Of a stretch of 64,000 bases of DNA, positions 49,991 through 62,000 are shown in pieces. The DNA lies in assembly GCA_013400155.1 (NCBI GenBank), contig VXBM01000218.1, positions 186,001 to 250,000 of the forward strand, written 5' to 3'. The stretch's first letter is position 1. Each line of letters opens with the position of its first letter. Position numbers and translations under genes: made by a program. This DNA is from Helopsaltes ochotensis. Its lineage: Eukaryota; Chordata; Aves; Passeriformes; Locustellidae. A model generated the notes under the pieces. That model saw nothing but the letters and a program-made list of their open reading frames with translations, was not told the DNA's origin and made no database searches.

Positions 49991-52555
49991 CACCTCGTGA
50001 TACAAGAGAATTGTGTGAAGCCAGGCAAACATGAAAACCCTGAATCTACTAGAGCTAAGGATTCTAAATTCAGACTTTACAAGACTCTAGACTTTGTTCT
50101 TGCTTGAAACATTTGGGAAAGACACTGGAGTATTCAAAGGTGAGAAATACCTTAAGAATTACATAATCATCTTTTTTTCCCCAATAGAAAGAAATCTCAG
50201 GTAAGAGAGGGACAGCCCTGTGGGACTCTACTGCTCTATCACTATTACTTATGCCCACTTCTGTTTAAAAACTTGAGAAGGATGTGACAGAGAACTGGCA
50301 GCAGTTATTGTGTTTTAGAACAGCAGTGTACAATTTCATTACACTAAAGATACTGATAGATTTTAAACACACCACATTCACATTTATCTCTTAAACTATT
50401 TCCTTGCCTGGCAAGTTTTCTTCAACTCTAATGAGGACCTCAGAAACAGTTACACAGTCTTTATGAATGTTTTAAGGAGAGGAGAAATGCCAGGAAATGT
50501 AAAGTCATTACTGTCCTTGGTATGAAATTACCTGCTAGACTGCAGGCATGGAAAAAAAAAAGGACAAAGTAAAAGTTCTAGACAAAATTAATTGTCTCAT
50601 ATGGAGGATATAATCTCCATAGCACCAGGCGACAGAAAACCTGAAGCTAGTGAGAGTGAAGAATATAATGATCATAACCGTTAATGCCACATCCATGGAA
50701 CAGAAGGCAGAGGAATCACTGCCTTAATAAGAGCTCCCTCCGAGGAGGAGCAATCAATACCCAACTACACTACATGTCAATTAGCTGCTTAATTGTCCTG
50801 TATGTGTCACTACAGACACCCTTTAAAGGGCTGCAAAAAATTTTTTTCCAGTGCTTTTCCTCAGCAAACAGGTCTGTCTACACTCACGATGCATTTCCCC
50901 TTTTTCACTGCCCTGTGAATCTATTTGTTAAATATTTTCTCAGGTGACTGCTTCTCTCCTCCATGGCTAAGAGAAGTCTCCATGACTTATACTTGATAAC
51001 TGAACAGGCATCTACACCCTGCTGTCTGTTAAGTACAACACATATTGGTCCATAATTGAATTAAATGAGTGCTGCTTTGTTTACACAGATAAACAGAACA
51101 GAGAACTCTTATGAGAAAAGCAGAAAATATTTTTTAAAGCTATGAGAAAAAAGTTTAAAGTGGCCCCTCAGGAGATATTGCAGCTTCAGAGAAAACTTTT
51201 ACATTGCTACACTGAAGAGAATGCTTTCACAGATCTCTGCACAGACTCCATGAATTTTTGGCTGTGTAGTCTCAGGCTGTTCTGCACACAGAGAGTGAAG
51301 AAAACAAAGGCTGCACCAACATGTGCAATACACTTTGTGAAAGCTACCTTACAGATGTCACTTGTGGAATTCAGTGCACAGACCACATTTGACATGTGCT
51401 TCCATTTTCCCAACATGCCTGTAATTCCACCTAAAAAGGCCTGGCCATGACAAACGTCTGTAGTTGGTTTTCATCTCTGGAATGGAGGCCGCTCTGGGCT
51501 CCACCCCAAACGCTGATGGGACAGTCAGTGCTGTACAGCAGTCGTGCTTGTGTCCATTAGTGTCAGACATGGCAAACACACACACGGCCCCCAGCACGGC
51601 CAGTCTCGTGCTTTGGGCACACTGAGGTCACTGCACACACAGGATCACATTGGTTTAGCTGATATCCGGCTGGCTAAGCACGGCACGGTGTCAAAAGGAG
51701 ACAGTCACTGACAAACACTCACTGTAAAATGCCTTTGCTTGGCATTAAAAACCTGGTGACATTAAGGGACTATTTCATTCCCATGAAAAATCATGGCGTT
51801 ACACAGAGTTCTCAGAACCCAGGGCACCTGAGGAATGTTCTCATTCTCTGGTGAACTCCGGTGACTTATGACTAAAAACCATTTCAGAACCTTGGCAGTG
51901 TCACACATCAGTTGATCTTAGCTACTGCAGACGTTCAAGCATTTCTGTTCTTTTCTGCACCCTCAAACTCCTCAACAAAGGAGTACCCATAATCCTCAGC
52001 TTGTTGAAGTTATTGGAACAAAATAAGGATTACTTCCAGATCAGCTGGGTTGTACAGTAATTTTAAGGGAGAAGAAATAGATAGCACCATTCTGTTGAAT
52101 TTACCATCAAAGTACAAATTCATTTTTATAAAATAGACCAACAGTGATTTGAAACAAAAGAATCTCACCTGGTAAGGGTGCTTAACTTGTATGATAAGTG
52201 TTGTCTAAACTACAGTGAATTATTTGCACTTGTGCATGTTTGATTCATGGCCTGGGAAAAACAATCAACAGTCAGTGTAAGAAACTTTCTATTCATTGCT
52301 GTAATGTGCACTGGAATAAAAACTGGCCTCCATGTTGGCAAAAGTTCATCTTATTTCAAAAAAACAAGCATGAAACCTTAAGTATTTGTTTTAGGTCCCA
52401 TATTTGTCAGGTCACTAGAGCTTGTAAGTCATACAGTGATTTAATAGACTATATATGAAAGAAAAGGCAGTGCTACCCAGAGTTAAGCATTTACTAAATT
52501 CTAGTGCCTGAACAAACGTTTTAAGTTTTATATTTGATATGCCACGTGTATTCAC
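49991..52555. other. Gene-poor interval, nothing recognised
   Basis: No exon or repeat family recognised. A somewhat GC-richer part lies at about 51430-51720. Confidence 0.4.
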
Positions 52556-52805
52556 CTGAGGCTGTAAGACCAGAAAATGTGAAAAAACAACACAAGAGTG
52601 TTCAAAGTCCACATGTATTGTGGTATCATTAATTTCATAACCAGGCTTCCAAGGAACTGAAATCTGAGAGATTTCTTGCCTGAAGAGATAGATAGAGGCA
52701 TTTAAATCCCACACACCCTGATCTGGCTCCTGACCAAGAGGTGTCAAGAAGGTGGCATTAAGGTAACATTGTCCTCTACAGTACTTGCTGAACCATGTTG
52801 TAAAT
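52556..52805 (-). other. Exon-like segment, unidentified
   Basis: On the minus strand a pyrimidine-rich acceptor (long T run, then CCTGTAACCACTTGTTCTGTAG) precedes 52805. The frame is open for 83 codons (FTTWFSKYCRGQCYLNATF, QEPDQGVWDLNASIYLF, VPWKPGYEINDTTIHVDF, CVVFSHFLVLQPQ) to CAG followed by GTGAAT. It leaves in phase 0. The full open frame, 146 codons, is the longest outside the GC-rich island. No family recognised. Confidence 0.2.
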
Positions 52806-53589
52806 CTACAGAACAAGTGGTTACAGGAAAAAAAAAAAACAAAACCATGCAACACTCTGAGAAAAATCTCATCCCAATGTTAGCTTTTCCTTTCCTTGCT
52901 TGATACCTAAATGCTATCACAGCCTCACACTCAAAGAAAAATTGCTCATCCAGATAACATGCACAATAAGTGCTCCCATCAGCTCTAGAATATGAAATCA
53001 GTTTGGGAAAATGAGGTATAAATCTATATTTTAAAGCATTTTTTAATTCTTAAGAGTAATTTCTTTGGCCATTTTGTATCTACTATTTGGTGGGTAAATC
53101 AAATATTTAAAAATCAGGGCACAGGAAAAGCAAGAATGCACTATTTTCAGCTTTCACCTGATGTACCATCTTTTTAGGAAAAAAGCCCATGAAAGTACAT
53201 GCTAACAAATTCTGCTGCCAGAGCCAGCAGGGTGGGATTGCAGCAGTGCAAGGAATTTCAATACCACCGGGTATGTAGGCAAAAGAATCTACCCACCAGT
53301 ACATATCCTGGCATCTGTCACAGTCACCTTGCTCTCAATTGTTCTTTTTCATTCTGTAAGCAGATTTTAAAAACAGAAAGAGAATTAAAGGTACTCACTT
53401 TTACACACTGTTAGGTTCCAAAATAAAGGGTTCTGAAGTTGTGAAGCTCCTGAATTTTCCTCGCAGTGTTGCCATCCATGGCTGTGCTGCACAGGCAGAT
53501 TTGATGCAATCAAAAATACCAGAATAATACCAGAATAACCAAAAATATCTCAGAAATACCAATTCCCTGCTGAAATTGTCCATGCTGAG

Positions 53590-54520
53590 GCCATGGGGAA
53601 GGCACAATCCCCTCAGGGACCCCATCCTGACCCTGTCATGGCTCTGAGGGGAAGCCGCCTGTGTCTTCCCTCCAAACAATGCAGCAGTAGTGGGAAGGCC
53701 CTGTGCCACAAGTTTCACTTGAAAAAGCCAATTTCTTTTATTTTCCTTTTTCTTTTTAAAATGGATCTTCCCCTCCTCCCCAGCTCATCCTGTCAAGATA
53801 GATCCTTTATTTGGCGGAGGGTTTGCCTCACCTTGCTGATAAATGGCGTCTTCCTCAGGGGGAAAGCCGCCATCCCTCACAGACCCCGCGGCTGCTCGAG
53901 GAGGAGGCCTCAGGCCCGTCATGGCCTCAGAAGCTCTCCCTGTGTGTCCCCAGGGCTCTGGCAGCCCCTGCACGGGGCTCTGACACCATTCTGGAGAGCT
54001 GCCTTCCTCAAACACTGTGCCCAGAGCTTCCCAAAGGTTCCCTTCTCTCCCCACACCTTCCAGAGAGTTCTCCTGCCCCTGCAGTGAGCCAGGCTGGACG
54101 AGCTTTGGCAGGAGGGTCACAGACAGCTGTGCTGGCCTGCAGGGTGTCCCCACTGCGGGCAGGAGCACGGAGCTCTGGAAAACCCTCCCTGGAAAACACA
54201 GACTTTGCAGGAGGTGGTCCTGGAAGTGGGATGGTGGTGCAGAGGAAGGTGAGGTGTTGGCCCTTTCTGGGCGCCATTTTTCTCCATATACCTGTCTCCC
54301 TTTCACACTACAAATTAACTTCCAAAGGACACCAGTTTTCTGGATGTGAACAACATTGCCACCTGCCCATGTATGTGCCTATGATGAAGCATGTCTCCGT
54401 GAGGGATTGAGGGAAGAGCTTGGATTGATTTTCTCCACGGCGCTGCTTCCTCTGGCCCCAGACCCAAGGGGCTCTGCAGTGCTTTGCCATCAGAGGGTTG
54501 ACACTCAGGGCTGCTCCCAT
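53590..54520. other. GC-rich, CpG-containing island
   Basis: About 930 nt clearly richer in G+C and CpG than all surrounding sequence, with CCGCGG, GGCGCC, TTTGGCGG (E2F-like) and several AANATGGC or GCCATTTT (YY1-like) words. Open frames of 110 to 199 codons overlap on both strands and are not called as genes. It could be a promoter or enhancer of an unannotated transcript, or a GC-rich old repeat. Confidence 0.45.
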
Positions 54521-55497
54521 TAGTGGTTACACCTGGAATGGCTCTGGAAGGGTTGACAGAGAAACAAAAACCCCAAACCCTACATCAACAAAAACCAATC
54601 CTTCCACATTCAGCCCCAAGATGTTTAATATTCCCAGGGAGAACTGATTTTGTTTGGAATGATTGTTAAACCCGTTTGTTAAAGTAGCTACTTCTGTTCC
54701 AATGACTGAGAAGTAGGTGCCATTAAAAGAGCTTTTTTGGAAGTGCTGACTATTCACTATTCCACTGACAGGCAGCAGCTTCTGAAGAGTGAGTCTTCTC
54801 ATTTATCTTTCTTCCTTCAAGACAAAAGGAAGCCATTTTGGCAGGGAGGAGATCAAGGGGTATTTGGGGCAGTCAATATATTGCTGTATATTTGAATGCC
54901 ATTGCTTTTTATGGCTGTGCAGATGTGCAAACTGCCAAAAAATTTCTTGTCAGCGCTGCTGTGATTATTCTGTGATTTCAGTGCAAGTCTCAGCAACTCC
55001 TTATACTTCCTCCAAGCTCAGAGAAACATGTCTCTGCAGAGAGGAATTCAGGATCCAGCTGCTGCTTTATTTGTCAGCCTAATCTCACAAGCCAGATGCT
55101 TAAAGCAATGTGGCTGTTGGTTCTTTCCCTTGAAATGGTAGTCTTGCATCCCCTCCCACTGCTGCTCAGGTCACGGGGCTGGCAGGTATTCCACTGATGG
55201 CCATACCTGCTGTGCTGTCTGCCTTGCTTTCAATAACAATGATTTCTAACCTTTCCAAGTTAAAAAGCTTGATTTTATGGCTTAGCACAGGCTTTGCTAT
55301 TGAAATAGCACAGAGAGAGAGCGAGCCACTAAGAGTCCCTACATGGAGCTGAAAAGTATTTTGTTTACCTTTCATTTCAAACCTTCCTTTCACCAAGTAA
55401 AAAATTGAAGTAGATAAGCAGCTTGACCAATAGCCAACTTTCACTATTACTGTCTTGTCTGCAAATAGACTAAGGACTACAGTCATAAATTACTTAC

Positions 55498-55650
55498 TTT
55501 TAATGTCACTGCAGAGTAAATGTTGTTGCTGGCTAAATTCAAAATGCAGGCACTCAGGCACTTCCTGAGTATTAAAAGGATTTTTGGTACTGAATTTTTG
55601 CAGACTGGCAACATAATGCAGACGTATCCAGACAACCCCATGTTCACTTC
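55498..55650 (-). other. Exon-like segment, unidentified
   Basis: On the minus strand the segment ends in AAAA followed by GTAAGT, a consensus donor. One frame is open for 51 codons, with HGVVWIRLHYVASLQKF and ECLHFEFSQQQHLLCSDIK. The acceptor (GCTGTTTTAAG) is weak. A second frame is also open, so the reading is ambiguous. No family recognised. Confidence 0.12.
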
Positions 55651-57308
55651 CTTAAAACAGCTTTTATCTTGCTTTCCCATACGTTGAGCATTCTTGAAAA
55701 TGCTTTTGCTAACACATCTTAGGCTCCTCTGTGCTTTTTTAACAACAGCTTGCTTTTCCTTTCCTCAGCTGAACAACACTGACAGCTGGCAGCTGCTGTG
55801 GTTAGGATTCAGAAATCCTAACTTTGGCCATAGGTGTCTAAACTGCTTTTCAGAACTCCCTATTTAGTCCCTCCCTGACTTAGATAAAGACTAGTAACTT
55901 TAGAGGACAGGTCACACATAATTCCTTAAAGAATTGGATTTATGATGTTTCTGGCTGTGGCCATTTTCCTCCTGGGAACATAAATGACAATTAGACTAAA
56001 TATAGACAACAGAAGTCACATAAACCAAGCCTCCACTTTTACATAAAATCCTTGATTGTATATTTGAACGTGCTGTTTTTGAATTGCCTGTCCTAAAACT
56101 AAAGACTACCTCACATGAACCTGACATGAGCTAAGTTCCTTCCTCCTTTATCTAAATATGGCCAAGCTTCAACTATTTTCCATGATGAATGGTTGGGATT
56201 CAGTAGGTAACACTGGACAAAATAACCACTCCTGATGGAGAAGAGCACATGAGAAAGCTTGCAGGTGATTCCTACACATCTCACTAAGGAGTCTGTATGC
56301 AGATGTGGGGTATCAGTCATGGTCAGGTGGGAAACTCTCTGACAAAACTGGCCATGGCTTTGGGATTTGTATTGCTCTCAGGTATATGGGACTATCTGGG
56401 CATACTTTACCTGGTTCATGTCATACCACAACCAAGGGACTTAAGGAAATTTCTGGGTTTTGCAGGCAATTAATCATGTACTTCTAAAGAGTGAACTCCT
56501 TCAATCTAATTAAAGTAATTCGGTTTAAATTAGAAGTTTCTCTTATAACATAAAGCATGGAGGAGTTCGTAATTTCTTCTGGCCTCAAGTCCTAGGAAAG
56601 TCTATTGAATAAAGCAATAGGATCTGACATGCCATAGAAGTACACAACTATTTTTTCCCATATCCATCTATTTGGACCATTGTTTGTCATCTTCTCTCTG
56701 TTACAGTAAGTTCAGATAGAAATAACCTATTATAAAAGTCTATACAGGGAAAAGAAACAGCGAATGAGTTATCAACTACCTACAAATACAGTTAATAAAA
56801 TATGGACTTATAATAAAAATCCATCTCATCAAACCCACACCATTTTAAAATGTGATTGTCCTAATGATATGTAATTTATCAATGAGAGAAATGCAAAGAT
56901 TTAATTTTTCTTTTGGAAAACATTTTGATGTGTGGAATTCATCACAATTCCTGCAGCAGATCAAATGAAATAAAGCAGCATTAAATTTAGATTGCAGTCT
57001 CAGAACTGTGATGGCAATGTATTACATTTTTTGTATTACTTTGCATCATTTGCAAAGTCTCAATGCAGTTAGCAACTCGGAAAACTGTGATCAGTAGCCT
57101 TTTCACTGCTGAAGTCTGCCTCTCAAACTCAGAATATATCACCACAGTGATGATAACTTGCAGTAGAGATAGGTACAGAGACAAAAAGTGTTACATCTCT
57201 GTATTCCCACTGGTGCACAATATATATACACATACATTGTTATGAAGAAAATGACATATTACTGTGCACTACATCTTTTTACCTTTTGCTTTATCTGTCC
57301 TTTTATAG

Positions 57309-57447
57309 ACATTGAAAAAGGATGAAAATTATCAGCCAATAAAAACTGTAGTGAATACCAGACAAAGCAATAGAGGAGTTGAACATACTGCCGACATTCC
57401 AAGGTCAAGCTCCTGTGACACGAACTGCTTTAGGGAAGCAAAGACAC
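57309..57447 (+). other. Exon-like segment on the + strand, unidentified
   Basis: A good acceptor (TTTATCTGTCCTTTTATAG) precedes 57309, and AC followed by GTAAGT is at 57448. The frame between is open for 46 codons: TLKKDENYQPIKTVVNTRQ, then DIPRSSSCDTNCFREAKT. Hydrophilic and protein-like, but short. It could be an exon of a non-coding transcript. No family recognised, and no partner exon found. Confidence 0.15.
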
Positions 57448-58163
57448 GTAAGTATGAACATCCTGCTGCCTCAAATAGGAATGGATATAAAACTCTCCTA
57501 TCTGCCTTGTGTGCTGAACTGCAATTTAAGTTCCCTTAATTGCTATTAATCTTCATTCTGCTGTTTCAATAATGCATTACAGAAAGAGGAGATATTATGA
57601 CACATTTCCTTGTCAAACCCAGCCATGAACTGAGCAGTGTATTAGGAGAAATGATTGAGGAAACTGTTGAAGTGGAATAGTTTTTAGTACCATGCAAGAG
57701 GGCTGAGCTTGCTATTCTAGTTTTTAAGTTTGAAGCATTTTGATTAGAATGCCAAAACCCAGGATACTTAGATTTCCTGACAGACTTGGCTAATTTTTAT
57801 AACTATTTTCATTTGTGTAATATCTAATTTCAGATGGAATGAGTAGTATTTTTTTTCCAAATCAGAAGTACATTACATATAAATTCTCCACTGTGGCCCT
57901 CGCACAACCTGAAAGTAAGAACTTGACCAGAAAAACTGTAGTAGTTATTTATTCCCCAACTGCAACCCCCATCAAAACATCAAATCAAACCTTCCAAAAT
58001 GAAATTTAGGACTAAAATACAATACTCAAGAGTAACATGCCTTGTATTCCAAATAATCAGGTATTTGCTTGGATAACTGATTTTAAATATACATAAAGAC
58101 TCCACCCAAATCCTGGTTTTGATTGTGTTACGAATAACATTGTCACAATGTTATTTCTAGAGC

Positions 58164-58185
58164 TTTTTGTTTGTTTGTTTGTTTT
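58164..58185 (+). repeat. (GTTT)n tetranucleotide repeat
   Basis: TTTTTGTTTGTTTGTTTGTTTT, about four to five units. Confidence 0.9.
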
Positions 58186-58767
58186 CCTGCTGTCAAATTT
58201 TTTGTCCCATTTGAGTTCCATAAGCACAGATTAACTTCATATTTTGGGTGTACACTTTATTCTTATAGCAGATGACACTTCAAAACTTTATAGATCATTT
58301 TCTATTAAACGGTAAATTAAATGTGCACCCACAAACGCCAAGTTTATCTATGTTCATCCTGCCTTGGATGCAGAACACAAGCTCAACTTAAAGAAACGCA
58401 ACAAAAGTCAGAACAAAATGTGTTCTATACCTGAAAGATGATACAAGTGTGCATTTTGACGAAGGCAACTGGCAATTATACCTGACATTTCCTGAACTGC
58501 ATTATCCTGCAGAAGGTTAGTTGGGTTCCTGATCCCTTCGACTCATGATTAGAATAATTTTGTTACAGGTTCCAGGCTTTGGTTCTCTCACTGGAATCTA
58601 CATAACTCTTTCTTCTTAACAACTTTAGCGAAAACTCACTTTATAACATAAATTTTCCAAGCCTTGCATAAATAGACATTTTATTTAACATAACCTAGAT
58701 CTAAAAGTGCTAAGCTGTCATATTTTCCCTACTGCATAATAAAATCTGAATTTATCCAGACCCCTAC

Positions 58768-59048
58768 GTTGTAGTGAAGTACTCCCTATTTGCAATCGGC
58801 ACGTCCAAGGCACAGCTGTCCCACAGAACTTTCTCCTGCTGGATCTGATTCCTGCTCTTGAGGTATAACTTGGTAGCATGACTCATACACACTGTTTGCT
58901 GAGCCTGCACTTTTGCCTTAATTTTGAAAAGAGTTTTCTGTTGAGCAATTCCGCGAGGGCTCAAAGGGCAAAGCTTGTACAAAAGTTCTCCTGACCCAGT
59001 TCTCCATCCAGCTTCCCAAGTTACCAGACAAGCAACGAAAGCAGGAAG
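58768..59048 (-). other. Exon-like segment, unidentified
   Basis: On the minus strand an acceptor region (TTTTTTTTACAGTCTAG) precedes 59048. The frame is open for 93 codons (FVACLVTWEAGWRTGSGELLY, LCPLSPRGIAQQKTLFKIK, QTVCMSHATKLYLKSRNQ, VLWDSCALDVPIANREYF) to AAC followed by GTAGGG. The donor is only fair, and the nearer CAG acceptor would put a stop in frame. No family recognised. Confidence 0.18.
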
Positions 59049-62000
59049 CTAGACTGTAAAAAAAATTCTAACAGAGGAAAACTAGGTACTAGAAGATTCC
59101 TCTGTTCTCAGAGATTTATATTGCTGATAGTGGCATGGATTTATTGACATAGGGATGGTTCAGATCGAGACTCACCAGAGTAATTAATCCACAGAAGGAA
59201 CTTCTCATGTGTCTGGTTGTCTTTTGTAATACCATCCTTTCTGAGGACATGAACTCATATCTGCTTAAGTAGGTTATTCATTATATCATTAATTACTAAT
59301 GAAATATTAATTAGATCATTACTTAAAAAGGAATAAGAGGTGTTAGAGCAAGACAAAAGGTCAGGATATTTAGTGGGCCACAGGATTATAACAGTGATCC
59401 ATGAGGGTGCAATCACGAACCATGGAAATACCCAAAGGTCTCTGGATCCACACAGTTCCATTCCCAGATAAGGAGCCACCACCCTTCTCTGGACCCACCT
59501 TCCTGAAGGAGAGCAATGAGTTAATTGGTGTGTGAGTCCAAGATCTTGTTTTCTGCCTTTACTGAGGCTCCACGACATCAGTGGCTGAGGGCCCTTATCA
59601 GCAATCCATCAGCCTTTGGGGCTATTTAAACTCCTGATGCTCAAACCAATGTGGATCTGGCTGCTGCAAGTGGAGCACACCTCGGGGTAAGATCTGTTGG
59701 TAGGCCCATCACTATAAGTCAGTGAACTACTAGTTTTCTAAGAAAAAAAAAAAAAGTAGTATAATCACAGTGTGATTGATATTGAAACACCCAAAATATT
59801 TTATGATGTCCCTCAGAGAAAGATGTAAGGAGAAGGAAAACCCTCATGCCAAAGATGTGCATTACTTGTACAGAAAACACCTTATAGTAACACCAAGTAT
59901 TGCTCAGCTGAAAAAAGAAACCATAATTAGGAAATTGCCTTTCAGAACATTAATCATGGGGAAGAGTTTTGAATTAACGTCATATTGTAACTAAAAGAAA
60001 AATCCATTCACTCAGCCCCAAAATCTTCCATTTAAAACCCATCATAGCAGTCTCCTTCTCCAGACAGCTAACAGCCAGCAGAGCTGGAAGCTCCTCCTCA
60101 AGCACAGAAATTAGTGGGAATAATCTGTAATGCTGGCTTTGCAGAAGTCAGGATCCTGTATTTTGTGTGCTTCATGCTCTTGAACAGAACAGTGGCATTT
60201 TCTTAACTCTACAATTTCTCCTTGTGCAAACGGCTATTTGTGTGCGTGTGTGCAGACACTCAATAACTTGACGGGCATTTCAGTGCCTTAGTAGTGCTAG
60301 AAGTTGTAATATTTTCATTTTAATGGTGTCCAAACAAATTATCTGTTAAAAATAAACTGCATGGTAGCACAGCGGGAAGCAGAATTTAGCAGGCAGAAGA
60401 TCAAAAGGAATTAAGTGCCAGAACTCTAGCCTGTGTGCTCGTAAAAATTGATATGACTTAATAAGTTAAATGCAAAAGGGAATTGCATAGTGTGCACTGC
60501 TTTCCTGTTGATTTTTAAAAAGTGTGGGATCACATCTCCCCTGCTGATGTCCATTAACCATGCCCATGAGTACCTGAATATGAACTGGGTGCTCCACTTT
60601 TTAGTTTTTTAAACTCTTATTCAGCATTTTATTGCTAAGCACACCAACTGGATTCACAGAAAAAACCCCTGTTAACAGCTACTACTTCCTACTCACGAAG
60701 TGATTGCTTCTATTTCCCATACTGATATTAAAAAAATAAAACCCTTGATTTTTAATTTTTTTCAATAATCCTCTCTTTCAACAAAGCAGGGAGGCAGTGT
60801 ATCATGAGGCAGTAAAGGTAGCCATTAGAAGTATTGTTTTATACTAGCTAATGTTATTTTGTGAGTTTGGGGCTTGTTTTTAATTCACACTGAAAATTAC
60901 CTTGGTTTTTATCAAATATTCCTGTGGTACAGAGTAAATAATTAACTTATTTAAATTTAACTGGAAGTACTTACAAGCCGGTACTTTCTATTTATATCAG
61001 GACTTGTCATCCACTTCTAAAATGTTTTGTAATCTTTGGATGCAATTATAGGTTTTTTTATCAATCATTAAAGAGATTGTCTTGATACATTCTTGCACTC
61101 CTTACCTTTTCAGCTGAGCACTGTCCTCATCCCTTGCTGTTGGGAAAATGCACAAAGTGGTACAACCATTTTCCCCTCAAAATCATTTTGCTTATATGAG
61201 AATGTTTGTGCAATACCTGTTTGGCCAATCAGCAACAGCCCTTACAACAATCCTGTTACTTGCTCAAGGGTTTTTTTAATATTTCTGTTGATAATCCTGT
61301 AGTCTATGTCCATCGTAGCTACTACCACAGTCACAAGGCAGCAAAATGTTCCAGCTCCAAGAATGTCTCAGGTGAAGACAAAAGTTGAATGCAGTCTGAA
61401 ATGCAAAGCTTACACATAACCTTCCTTACCTAGTCCATAGATCTCTTGGCTCCCCGATTTTATTACATATGTTCTTATTTTATATTACATGTCTATCTCC
61501 TTGGTGTTTCACATATATCCCATGAGCTGAACTCTGAGTTCCCTCTGAGTGTTCATTAGCATCAGCTACTTGTTATAATAATTTACAGGAAACTGCTGTC
61601 AACTTCCTTGCCATGACCATGAATAAATTCTTCCTGTGTGAGGCCTTGTACAAACAAAATGCTTTTTGCAGTTCTGAACCAAAGTTCAGGAACGGTAATG
61701 ATTCTGAAACCTCTCACAAAACCTGGTCCTTGGAGTTTCTCACCTGAAGTGTCCCATTTCTGATTCTTTGCTTGTGAATAATGACTTTAGGTCCAGACCT
61801 TAAACTTTTCTGCCTCTAAAAGGAAATTTCTGAGGAACGATATCACCCAAGGGGTGAATTCTGCTCTGCTTATCTATGACAGTTGTTCTAATTCTGTTCA
61901 AGTCAGCAGTCCTGTAAATTGCAGCAATCAAAATTATTGTTCCATGAAAAACAGCTATAACATGTGGACTTTGCTGGGGAAAGACAGCAGTGTTCTTTCC

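Noticed and set aside
53593..54410. Long open frames (up to 199 codons +, 173 codons -) in the GC-rich island
   Set aside because: They overlap in several frames on both strands, as expected where high GC removes stop codons, and none resembles a protein family.
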